Source of the DNA: Nematopogon swammerdamellus
Taxonomy: Eukaryota; Arthropoda; Insecta; Lepidoptera; Adelidae
Reading direction: 5' to 3'
Assembly (NCBI GenBank): GCA_946902875.1
Contig: OX336355.1
Location: 12,371,347 to 12,435,346, forward strand
Length of the DNA stretch: 64,000 nt
The position numbers and the translations under genes were made by a program. Below, piece by piece: positions 54,902 through 64,000 of this stretch. Each line of letters begins with the position of its first letter. Within the stretch, counting starts at the first letter, position 1. Below the pieces are notes generated by a model. That model made no database searches. It saw nothing but the letters and a program-made list of their open reading frames with translations, and was not told the DNA's origin.

Positions 54902-55371
54902 CTTGCCGAGTGACAGTCACTCACACAACGTCAGACATACCACACACGAACACACACGGCCGCACTATTTCATTTCTTCCTACGGAATGGACGGTCGGTC
55001 CGTTCGTCCATCCATTCATTCATTGGATTGGATTGGTTGCCGTTGGTTGGGTTGGTTGGTTGGATAGAAAGATTATTTTTGGAACACTGCTCTAGCCATA
55101 GACAATTGGATGCGTTCAATTGATCATCAATTCAGCAGACGACAAATACCGTTCCTCCACTGGCGCGAAGGGCAAGGCTATTAGTATAGTAAGGACTCCG
55201 GTATTGTATCACCAACTAAACTATTTATTAGTTGGTCGTACGCAAAGATATATTATGTAATAGCGTACTAGATGAATCACTCGGCCTAACATGTCCCACC
55301 GAGTTGCAGTTCACGATCCTAAGTCTCTTAGTCGAGCGCGAGACCGCGAGAGGCCGCAGCGCGCAGTCGTC

Positions 55372-55730
55372 ACCTGCCTGCTGCGATCGCGCCTCGCCTA
55401 TTTTAGACTAATACATTTACACATCTTCGTCGATGCGAAGGTGCGATGGCGAATCTGGAGATGAAGTGTTAGAATGAAAACACAAATAATGCACAACGAT
55501 GCACGAGTGCGATCGTTCTCCCTACCCTTTGCCTCTCTCCCGCACGCTTTCCGACCCGCGCGAGCCCCCCGCACCGGCCGCCAGACCGTCTCTCGCACGC
55601 TTCCCGCCCCGCGCGCGCTCCCCTCTTCCACTCGACTCTGCGCTCCGCCTTCCCGCTACCTTACCCCATAACTCAGCCGCTGGAACACCGCTTCTCTGTA
55701 TATTTCTTCGGAGCGGTAACTCTATCTATA
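55372..55730 (-). promoter_or_regulatory. ens: Candidate ens promoter / 5' noncoding exon
   Basis: The only GC- and CpG-rich block upstream of the start exon (about 55300-55660). A TATATATAG lies on the minus strand near 55730-55720. A possible 5' UTR donor CAGGTGACG lies at about 55372. The exact start site and any 5' UTR splice into 54901 cannot be fixed by eye. Confidence 0.3.
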
Positions 55731-56244
55731 TATAATATTTCCTCAAAGGTCGTACGGCCGAATTTTCTACAAGTCAAATGTTTAGAGTCGTTGAGGTGCG
55801 CAAATGGAGTATTACTGTATTATGCAGTCGTTCATTCTGCATACTTGCAACGTAGTTTGACGGATGACTCAAAAGTCGGCGGCCGAAAAGTTGCTCGCTA
55901 TAGGCATATTTTTACAACTTTTTAATTGAGTCGTGCGTGGAGCGTCGTCGGTGCCAACGACACGTTAGATATAATTACCTAAATATTCACATATATTTTG
56001 AAAGGTTTTTGATTACGACCGTGTGGGACCGATACTTAGAAAGAATAGCCCACTGCAGCGTGTAGTATGTATGAATAAACCGTTTAATTGGATAAGAATC
56101 GTTCTTGTGCCCGAGCCTAATGCCTGGTTGACACGATGCGAGTTTTCACGCACGAGGAGCATCCCGCCTTCTCGAACGAGAGAACTCGCTTTCGTGAAGC
56201 GTTCGTCGAACAGTTTCCACTATTCCACATCTCACATTTTTAAG

Positions 56245-56649
56245 CGGCGGGTGGCCGAATGGTTTGTGCATCGGCTTCTCATGCGAGAGGTCCTCGGTTC
56301 GAATCCGGTCGGCGTGTACCAATGAGTTTGTTCTGACGAAAACATTTACGTGCATACCTACACCTGCTGCTTCACCGTTCGGAACCGGTGTAAAACTTTA
56401 GGTCCCTTCCCTTGCCCCTTACTAGGTGGTAGGCTCAAATTGTAGTCGACTGAGTTGATACCACCGTACTGGATATAAGATGGCCGCATAGCGCAGCCGC
56501 GGTTGTGTTCTCCTCTAGTCCAGTATAGCCAGCAATCCAGGGAAGTCTCCGGAATGGCACCTACCTTCTCGGAGGTGATATTATCTGGTCGGAGCATGCG
56601 CTTTGGCCCCTCCGACTCAGCCACCCATACCGGATTACATAAAAAAAAA
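56245..56649 (+). mobile_element. tRNA-derived SINE family T, reference copy
   Basis: The head GGCGGGTGGCCGAATGGTTT has A box TGGCCGAATGG (56252-56262) and B box GGTTCGAATCC (56296-56306). A ~330-bp body follows (TTACGTGCATACCTACACCT, CTTACTAGGTGGTAGGCTC, GTTGTGTTCTCCTCTAGTCC), ending CCACCCATACCGGATTACAT and A residues at 56649. Full length, about 405 bp. The best copy of the family here. Confidence 0.9.
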
Positions 56650-56811
56650 TCTAATAATCTCGTTCGAGCTCGTCTGTGTTTCTCTATTTGTCAGTTAGTA
56701 GTAGTTAAAATAGAGTCTGTAGACGAAGGTTTGGCGTGTATTGGTACAATTTTAGCGTTTAATATAGTATGTACGACGTTTGATAGGATAGGAAAAAAAC
56801 AGAAAATATCA

Positions 56812-57060
56812 TCTTTTTTTTATAGAAACTGACACGGTTGGCTGCATCACCTACAACAACATCCGTGATGTCAGCCCATAGCACCGGGTGAACTTGGTGC
56901 CACGTCAGTGCTTCCCTTCGGTCGTGCCGGCTACACTGAACTGTACGGAAAATACAAACTATTTACATCGCCGTTTCAACCGACCTTTCATTCAGTGCGG
57001 TGGTATCAACCCTGGCGGGTTAAACCCTACCACCTAGCAATATAAGAAGGGAGTCATCTG
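56812..57060 (-). mobile_element. SINE body Y without head
   Basis: GAAACTGACACGGTTGGCTG ... CACCTAGCAATATAAGAAGG. It stops exactly where head M would start. Confidence 0.82.
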
Positions 57061-57789
57061 AGATCTATTTGGATAAGGAAATCGATAAGTGTTTAAAGAT
57101 AACTTTTTGCACATCAGTTCACTTTGTCATGGTGCCGTAAACAACAAAAACCACTAAGAAAACTTTTTTGCACCAACAAACTTCGTGCGAGACGCTCCTC
57201 TAAAAAAGATGGCGGCTGAACAAGTTTCTTTGCCGCGTCGTCGTAAATAGAATAGAAAATATACATTTTTGAGATTCTCACAATACGAGAAGAAAACAAC
57301 AGACACATTAGAAGTACAACAGAAAAGGCTGTATACTTTAATTAGTTGCGAATAATTATAAAAAATGAATCTCTATGAAAGAGTCTGCCTTTGACGAGTG
57401 GCTCAGGCCCAATTCTGATTACTCTCGCTCACAGCTGTGACGTCATAGAGCCGACACCGAATCAACGGAATGCGATATTCGTTTGGTCGTTCTTCAAGTG
57501 AGTTCGTAGCTTTCGGAAATATAAACTTGTAACAAAAACGACATGCACCGCCTCAACATTAGGTTAGGGTTAATATAAGCGACGCAACCCTTCGCCTCCC
57601 GCCGTATTAATATTCTTACCTGCAGTTACCTCCCAGCCCTTTTCGCCGCGCGCAAAAACGCAAAATTTTGGCGCGCGCGCTCCCGCACAAATTCGAATAT
57701 CCCGCCTCAATCGATCGAATCATCAATGATATGTATTCAGTCTTTGTACTGAAATTGCGCGTTCAGTCATACCAAACACTTCAGGATTC

Positions 57790-58275
57790 ACTTATTTAGA
57801 AGCACAGACCGATTTTTTGAACTCCAGGCAAAACAAAACACACTCGACTTTTTTTTCGATTTTTTCTGACCAAAACTGTATAATTTCCATAGACGAGTCA
57901 TACCTCTAAATAAAGCTAATAAGACGTACTCTCGAATACGGGTACACAAAATACGGTACTAGATCTGTGTATTCCAGTGTCTGTGGAAATGTCAGTTGTC
58001 TTGGGAGCCCTTTTTTTTTTGACATTTTAAAAAAATATTTTCTCTGTGAAGGTGAAGTGTTGCCCCCAGTCTGATTGTACTAGTTCTAGTACTTTTAACC
58101 AAGAAGTGATACCAGTAATCAGTTCTTTGGTCGAAAATTGGTAGAATTAGTGATGAATTTAATAGTGAGCCGCGCGCCGCCGCGCCGCGCCGAACCCCGA
58201 TCGGGGTTTCCGGGAGGCAACCGGAGAACAGTGTATAAACCCCGATCGGGGTTTCCGGGAGTCAAAGGGTTCCCT
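57790..58275 (+). repeat. Repeat D with duplicated GC palindrome, copy upstream of Dph3
   Basis: It starts GATTCACTTATTTAGAAGCA and ends with two copies of AACCCCGATCGGGGTTTCCG (58194 and 58238 regions). The same layout, with a different palindrome, is in Dph3 intron 1 (60890-61270). No coding content. Confidence 0.55.
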
Positions 58276-58720
58276 GGTTATTTTTTTTTTAAACCACCAT
58301 AACAGTTACCGAATATTTCCGAAAATAAAAAAAAATAAGAAAAAAAAGTGAGAGTAATCAGAATTGGCCCCGAGCCATTCGTTGACTTTGCGACCTAATA
58401 AGTATGCTCTCTCGTCATCGTTATTTTTTCATAGAGCTATTCATAGTGCTGCCAGGTCAGGAGATTTTCTCCTAGATTCTAGGTACTGGTCGAGATTTTT
58501 ATGTAAGAAACTCGGGATTAAAATAAAAAAATCTACTAGTAACAAAGAAATATGTCTGTATGTACGATGGCAACACAATGAATTAACTGTCTTTCCAACA
58601 AGCTTCTCAAGTCACACGATATATGAATTTGCTATGTAGATATGAGCAAGGTTCACCTTCTTGCTATTTGAATAATAATGTGACATTGTGTGTGTGCATC
58701 GATCGACCGACCAACTGACA

Positions 58721-59260
58721 ACCGGGCGGCATATATCCAAAGTCTAGTACGCGAGTTGCTCTGATTGGTCGATGCAAGTTTGGCGGAAAATTTAAATTTC
58801 GTCTGGCTCCGCCTCGGGCACTCCCAGCGAACCTACTGAATCCGATATTCGTTTGGCCGTTTATGTAACTTGGTGGCTCAGTGGTAGAGTGTAGGGTTTT
58901 TATTTTTTCGATCTCGACCATGGGTTCGTGTCCCTTTTGCCAAAATTGGTTTTGTTTAACTTTTTTTTTGTTAAGTAAGCAATGTTAGGGTGTAAAAATT
59001 AGGTTATGGTTATTTTTTTATAACCACATAAAAAAACTTTATTTTCGAAAATATTTTCGAAATACTTCCGAAATGTATATTTCTTACTTTTTTTTGTTAA
59101 GCAATGTTAGGATGTTAAAATTAGGTTATTGTAATTTTTTATAACCACCTTAAACTTTATTTTCGAAAATACTTGCGAAATTTAAATTTCCCGCCAAACT
59201 GAGAACGACCAATCAGAGCAACTCGCCTACTAGACTTTGGAAATATGCGACCGGGCGGGC
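58721..59260. mobile_element. TIR element containing a tRNA-like sequence
   Basis: The left arm TCCAAAGTCTAGTACGCGAG then TTGCTCTGATTGGTCG and the right arm (reverse complement at about 59209-59245) match over about 80 bp, with outer GGGCGG on both sides. Inside, a tRNA-like part (58874-58933) and A/T-rich direct repeats (TTTTTTTGTTAAG) occur. Confidence 0.65.
58868..58940 (+). repeat. tRNA-like sequence inside the TIR element
   Basis: TGGCTCAGTGG (58874-58884) is a perfect A box and GGTTCGTGTCC (58923-58933) a good B box. The spacing is tRNA-like, but the anticodon arm is an A/T run and the acceptor stem does not pair. Confidence 0.55.
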
Positions 59261-59293
59261 CATAGGTACCTATTTTATGTTTATATGTTAGTA

Positions 59294-59480
59294 CTAGCTG
59301 TGCCCCCGACTTCGTCCGCGTGGACTTATCACGAGCGACGCCATCTACCCGATTCAATTGTATTTTCAAACCATCCAGGGACCCACACAAATATACACAC
59401 AAAATTTCATCCAAATCGGTCCAGCCGTTTAGGCGGAGTTAGGTGACAAACACACGTACCGAAAAATTATATAATAAGGA
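59294..59480 (-). mobile_element. Helitron-like element, family C
   Basis: Minus strand starts TCCTTATTATATAATTTTTC, contains AAACGGCTGGACCGATTTGG, and ends CGCGGACGAAGTCGGGGGCA then CAGCTAG. Confidence 0.65.
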
Positions 59481-59696
59481 TAAGCATGTAGCTTTATATC
59501 AAATTTTAATTAGAAAAACGGAATGCGAAAGCAAATATATATGTACTTTGTTATCAATTACTGTTATTTACATGACATGTATTCTTTGTAATAATCAGTG
59601 ACGAGAAGAGGCGAATTAATGTGAGAACGAAGTGACTTTTGAACGATAGTGAAATAGATATTATGAATGTTATAATTATTTCTATAGTCTGTTTCT

Positions 59697-60212
59697 AGGG
59701 TTCCGGAACGTACGTGTACGGAAGCCTATTACTAAGCCTATGTCGACCGTATGTCCGTCTGTTCGCACTACTTTTAAGGGCTGTATCGTTTGTACCGTAA
59801 TAGGTAGCTGGTTGAAATTTTCACAGAATTTATTATCGGCGGAAATCCTACGTATCAAAAAATAATAAAAAAAAAAATCAAAAAGAAAAAAAATTAAGGA
59901 GGTTCCCCATACAAGAAGATGTTTTTACTCTATCGTAAAAACGGTAATACGTACACGTGCCAAACTTGTTGATTATAGTGCAAACTGTACATATATAGGT
60001 TATCATAGTTATTTTCCTTAAAAAATATTATATTTTACATTTACGACGACTTCAAGTACGTCGTCGGTGGAAAGCAGTGGTTCCGTACCACTGAAGGCCG
60101 GGAGAACTGGAGGAAAATTGAAGAGGTGTATGTCCAGCAGTGGACGCTTATACGCTGACTGACTGACAGAATCTTCGGTGCGCGAGTCCGACTGGCACTT
60201 TACCGGTTTTAG
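59697..60212 (+). mobile_element. GGTTCCGTACC repeat, copy 3, split by an RTE fragment
   Basis: The 5' part (GGGTTCCGGAACGTACGTGT ... CGTAAAAACGGTAATACG) and the 3' end (GGTGCGCGAGTCCGACTGGC, 60176 onward) flank an RTE 3' end at 60050-60168. Confidence 0.75.
60050..60168 (+). mobile_element. RTE-type LINE ORF2 C-terminus
   Basis: DDFKYVVGGKQWFRTTEGRE, NWRKIEEVYVQQWTLIR, stop, then a TGACTGAC tail. Intact frame to the stop. Confidence 0.88.
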
Positions 60213-60598
60213 CCTTTAGCCTGCAAAAGAACAAACAGCCCTTTACAGATAAGCCATACAGATGGACGGACGGCCTAGGCTTAGTAATATGGTCCCGTAC
60301 TGATAAGGAACTGTAAATATGTGGTAAATTATGCATAATTTGAATCACAGGATAATTTTTTTGGAAAATGAAAATTTTCTAGATTTTGGAAGTCAATCTA
60401 GATTTGAAAAATTTGAGCTGGCAACACTGCTATCAACGTGACATTACATTTGTCATTTGTTTGACATTTGCTGCGCCATGCCATGCCGTGCGTGCACCTC
60501 ACCTCCTCATGTCAAAGACACATGACTTCATTCTTCCAAGATTTCTATTGCGCAGGCAGGTTGCATATAAAGCAAGATTCCAATAGATACAAAACAAG

Positions 60599-60706
60599 AT
60601 GACGATATTCCATGACGAGGTGGAAATAGAAGATTTTGAGTGGGACGAAGATGACGAAATGTACTACTATCCGTGCCCCTGCGGCGACCGTTTTCAGATA
60701 ACTAAG
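60599..60706 (+). CDS. Dph3: Dph3 exon 1 (aa 1-36)
   Basis: ATG at 60599 (AAG before the ATG, A after) to ITK before GTAGGT. It contains the acidic N-terminus and the first zinc-ligand pair (PCPCGD). Confidence 0.97.
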
Positions 60707-62275
60707 GTAGGTATTCTTTTCGTTTTGATTTCTCTACTCAAAATTATTTTAGTTTATTTGCCCTCCTGAAACTCGACTGTACCTGTGTTCCGCTAATATT
60801 ATACTTATCCGGTTCGTTCATGTAAAATCTATTGGTACATAACATAACGCTAATGAAATTACCCATAAAATGATCTAAACAAGTGAAGATTCACTTATTT
60901 TGAATCACAGACTTTTTTTTAACTCCAGGAAAAACAAAATATGCACGACATTTTTCTAACCCAAAATTGACAATTCCTCCATTCAAGTGCATATCAATGT
61001 GTAGTGTAGGTAAAGAAACATCAGTGGGTAACAGTGACAGGCGTCAGAATATTTTTTTTTCTGTGACGCCGGAGTGTTGTTTGCGTGTTTTTGATGAAAA
61101 TCTGAAGGATTTTTAACGATAAATCAACTATTCTTCCTCATTCTTATACAAATTCACTGTAATAGCACTAGATGAATATTTTCGACGCCGATCGGGTCCC
61201 GCGCGGGATCAATGGAAGCAAGCGGATGTAAAAGGATCGGGTCCCGTGCGGGACCATCGGAAGGTAACAGGTTAAAATATGCTTAGCCTATGTGAAATGT
61301 TTTTAGGAAGAGCTGATAGCAGGGGAGGAAGTGGCAACCTGTCCTAGTTGTTCATTGGTTATAAAAGTAATATACGACCAGGTAAAATACTTTCTTATGA
61401 AAAGCTTTATAATTCTTATAATTTAACCGCCGAAACACGACGTTGAAATGTGACCGCTCAACCATATCAATTTAGGATGAAAAGAATTGATAATGACCAC
61501 AGAGCATCGAATAGTTCGTGCGGCTCTCTAGAGGTGAATCTATTTTTTATGTAAAACACATATTTTAATAATAACAATAAAAAAGCACATTTATTGAAAT
61601 AAATTGGTGAATCTAATAATAGTGGAAGCTCAATAACAGGACGCTTTCCTTCTAGCGCTGCGTATGTGTGTGTGTTAGTATCGACATCATAAAGCGGAGC
61701 ACGTTAGGCATACGCACGCACAACACACATGCACATGCATAACAAACATATGCACACGCACAACACACATATGCACACGCACAACACACATAATTATGTG
61801 AGTTATAGTATAGGCCACGACTTTGTAGGTATATCTGGGCTCAGGGCGTCTCTAGAAGGGGCGGACTAATACTTCACTGCTCTGTGGTAATTAGCTAAAT
61901 CAATCAGGAGAAGAACCACAATTTGAGTTAAAATTTCAAAGGATTTAACAGCCTGCTTACTCAAAACTGTATGCAGAGATTAGTACTTTAAATTGTCTAG
62001 CCTTTTTCCACTGTAACTGATGTTAGTATTATATATCATAGTATAACTGATGGACCACCATATTTTGACTCTAAATAGAATTGATATGCTTGCTAAACAT
62101 GTCTTGAAATGTTTAAAAGATATCAATAAGTATTTCTGAGATTCTGAGAGTACAGTTGGTTATTCAAGTCCATGAGACTACCAAAATTCTCTATTGGCAT
62201 TTTCAGGAAAAGTTCCAAGCTGAAGCCGAGGAGATCTCAAGCGAGGACAAGGAAAAAGAAGCCGTCAAAGCCTAA
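60599..62275 (+). CDS. Dph3: Diphthamide biosynthesis protein 3 (CSL zinc finger), whole gene, 3 exons
   Basis: Exons 60599-60706, 61307-61381 and 62207-62275, all phase 0, give 83 residues, the normal size for DPH3. The N-terminus [20 protein letters not shown] and [18 protein letters not shown] are characteristic. The zinc ligands are Cys26 and Cys28 (CPCG) and Cys48 and Cys51 (CPSC). DPH3 is the small zinc/iron-binding electron carrier that works with DPH1-DPH2 in the first step of diphthamide formation on elongation factor 2, and it also takes part in wobble-uridine modification through Elongator. It lies divergently, head to head with ens, about 5.7 kb from the ens start codon. Confidence 0.97.
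61189..61270. repeat. Duplicated GC-rich palindrome in Dph3 intron 1 (end of repeat D copy 2)
   Basis: GATCGGGTCCCGCGCGGGAT and GATCGGGTCCCGTGCGGGAC occur about 45 bp apart. They close a repeat (from about 60890) whose start and spacing match 57790-58275. Confidence 0.6.
61307..61381 (+). CDS. Dph3: Dph3 exon 2 (aa 37-61)
   Basis: [20 protein letters not shown] then VIYDQ, between TTTTAG and GTAAAA. It holds the second zinc-ligand pair (CPSC). Confidence 0.97.
61675..61795 (+). repeat. CA-rich minisatellite in Dph3 intron 2
   Basis: About four imperfect units of CACACGCACAACACACATATG type. Confidence 0.7.
62207..62275 (+). CDS. Dph3: Dph3 exon 3 (aa 62-83) and stop
   Basis: [20 protein letters not shown] then KA and TAA at 62273-62275. 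The acceptor is TTTTCAG. The longer overlapping frame starting at 62172 is a shadow. Confidence 0.95.
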   Translation, partial: EKFQAEAEEISSEDKEKEAVKA

Positions 62276-62424
62276 AACGGTCCAGGATTCACATCATGTG
62301 GTTTATCAAGCTCAGCCGATATTCGAACGAGGTTCGATGGATCGTGGCACCGAGGCTGTCGAGAGTGAAGTGTGTTTGACATGACACGACTGTCTTGTGA
62401 TGAGAGAATGTGATAATTAATATT

Positions 62425-62430
62425 AATAAA
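62425..62430 (+). terminator. Dph3: Dph3 poly(A) signal
   Basis: AATAAA 150 bp after the stop, followed by a T/GT-rich stretch (TTTTACTATCTTTGTGTTTT at 62444-62463). Confidence 0.8.
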
Positions 62431-62963
62431 GATTTTAAAAAGTACTTTTACTATCTTTGTGTTTTTACTGAATGGCGGATAACCTAGTAAGTAAGGTGAC
62501 AACCCGCCCCTTATAGGCAAACTGGGAGTTGAAAACCTGTTTTTATTAATTCAAAATGTCAATGTAATAGTATTATTTGCATTAAGACGAATAAATAAAA
62601 GAAGAACATTGTCAAATTAATTCTATATTATATTGAACCTGAATAGTGAATAAATAAATATAAATAAATGCAATCAAACCATACTTGTTGACTCATTATT
62701 GCTATTAGCAACTAATGAGTTGGGTTGTACTGACATAGAGAGCTGTGAGAATAGAAAAACGAAATATTCCTGTCTCACTTATCGTAAGCGCCGTTTGGTA
62801 AATTTTACACCAAGATGTTTTGTATAAGTAATCTGTTTTTTTATTTAGTGTTTTAGATTCATAATGCCTCATATGTCTAAAATTTTATATTTATTAAAAC
62901 AATAAACAATTATATGATAAAACCATCGGGGGTAAAATTTATGAAATGATGCTTACGAATGTA

Positions 62964-63118
62964 CAGTACCCGGCAGTAACTAATGATCCGTATCCGGTGT
63001 ATGTGATGATAATGTATCCGGTTGTGTAGAGTGTCGTCCCTGTCGCACAGAGATGGTGCTCTACAACCGGATTGTCTCTTTCTAAAGCTCGATTTTCATT
63101 ACTTACTGCCGGGTACTG
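62964..63118. mobile_element. Mariner-like MITE with TA duplication, copy 2
   Basis: 155 bp from CAGTACCCGGCAGTAA to TTACTGCCGGGTACTG, flanked by TA at 62962-62963 and 63119-63120. The inner GTGTCGTCCCTGTCGCACAG is shared with 23495-23904. Confidence 0.85.
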
Positions 63119-63124
63119 TATGTG

Positions 63125-63650
63125 GAGCCAGGGTATATCTTCCTATGAACAGCCCAGTATTGGGCTTGAAAACTATGAGGGATACATTCGAGAGGATAGC
63201 GCAATAATGAGTCAACCAGTACATTAACTTATAGTACAATATAATAATATGTAGTTATATTAAATATCAACTATTTCAATATTACAACTTCTTGACTAGC
63301 TAACTGCAAGTTACATCGATATATGTAAAATATTACAATGCACAAAGCGATCCGTTAAAAATAAGTACATACATTCATCCTACAATCACATCAAACATAT
63401 TGTCATTTTGAAAAAATTCAATCGATTTCAATAGTTTACGTACATTATTGTAGACGATTTCTTTTCTCAAAAATGAGAACATTCAATACGACACAACAAA
63501 ATTCACTGATATTTGAATGTACTAATCACACATGTATTATCACTTCGTATAAAAGAAACAAGATGATATAAATTTTGCCTTGTTACACCAAAAATACTGC
63601 CATAGTAAAATAAGAAGAGTTATACCATCTTGAGCCCTTTTCTTGAAATA
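63125..63650. other. Intergenic stretch without recognised feature
   Basis: AT-rich, no gene, repeat or RNA recognised on either strand. Confidence 0.5.
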
Positions 63651-63654
63651 ATTA

Positions 63655-63940
63655 CCTACGCTGCGCCGAGCCACCAGGGCTGTGACAACTCACAACACCA
63701 ATACAATGCCCACACTGCAACAATGCTGAGCCATTCTTGTACTATGTAGCCTATGTAGGTATAATTATTTCGACTAGCAAGCGAGCGGCAGGCAGGCAGC
63801 GGCACATTTACGTCACTGAGCGCGAGGCGGCCCTGACTGACGCCCGGCGAGACTCGGTGAGAATGCAAGTAGTGGTTGCGTACGGACAGCGGGCGCTGGC
63901 GCGCGCTTGTGTGAGTGCAAAGTCGGTGCGCTAGTATGGA
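63655..63940 (-). promoter_or_regulatory. GC-rich block, possible promoter or 5' exon of a further gene
   Basis: A CpG-rich island (63780-63935) in AT-rich surroundings. On the minus strand an arthropod-type initiator (GGGCGTCAGTCAGG near 63835) is followed about 180 bp later by a possible donor (GCGTAGGTAATT near 63655). No convincing coding frame. Confidence 0.25.
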
Positions 63941-64000
63941 GATGGGTTACTATTCTTATTTTACTATGGTACTGCTGACTCTAAACCACAATTAAATTTC

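Noticed and set aside
52404..52649. 81-codon minus-strand frame after the RNase H element
   Set aside because: No motif, no repeat relation, and no splice or start context.
54595..55095. 166-codon plus-strand frame
   Set aside because: It overlaps the ens start exon in antisense and then runs into a low-complexity TTGG tract; composition gives no sign of selection.
60566..60571. TATAAA upstream of Dph3
   Set aside because: Only 28 bp before the start codon, so it would leave almost no 5' UTR; more likely part of the 5' UTR.
62172..62384. 70-codon Lys/Arg-rich frame
   Set aside because: Shadow of Dph3 exon 3 in another frame; the Dph3 frame joins exons 1 and 2 in phase with a normal stop.

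Overview
The window is nuclear DNA of an animal, almost certainly a moth or butterfly. It is AT-rich, intron-dominated and packed with short interspersed repeats, foldback DNA elements and Helitron-like elements ending in a GC-rich hairpin plus CTAG, all typical of Lepidoptera. Nothing prokaryotic (operons, Shine-Dalgarno sites, CRISPR) is present. Two host genes can be reconstructed exon by exon.

Gene 1 is ens (ensconsin, MAP7 family) on the minus strand. It spans 54901 down to 364 as thirteen coding exons whose splice phases join without a break into about 867 codons plus stop. The order is a short start exon (54856-54901), two exons of the N-terminal microtubule-binding coiled coil (44695-44906, 33792-34000), a low-complexity Ser/Thr/Pro/Arg linker (21953-22047 to 11373-11510), a QKP-repeat exon (9406-9880), three exons of the C-terminal MAP7 domain that contacts kinesin-1 in known family members (8195-8312, 6724-6862, 1875-2084), and a terminal exon with repeated VDLL motifs (364-957). 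The 3' UTR runs off the left edge.

Gene 2 is Dph3 on the plus strand (60599-62275, three exons, 83 aa), a CSL zinc-finger protein of diphthamide synthesis, with a poly(A) signal at 62425.

The rest is intronic or intergenic and largely repeats: (i) two near-identical ~1.9 kb Helitron-like elements in opposite orientation (2451-4415, 30960-32861), each with a large palindromic array of ~68-bp units, plus a short unexpanded relative (23926-24280); (ii) SINEs built from interchangeable parts: a tRNA-derived family, a family with a 5S-rRNA/tRNA-like head, and a shared head module joined to at least three bodies; (iii) three ~950-bp non-autonomous hAT-like elements with 8-bp target duplications and a tRNA-like internal segment; (iv) fragments of several non-LTR retrotransposons, including a C-terminal RNase H domain; (v) several terminal-inverted-repeat elements; (vi) minisatellites, two of which look derived from the QKP-repeat exon of ens.

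No self-contained new gene system was found. The most unusual items are the paired palindromic Helitron-like elements bracketing eight ens exons, the modular and 5S-containing SINEs, and SINE insertions lying 20-30 bp beyond several ens 5' splice sites.
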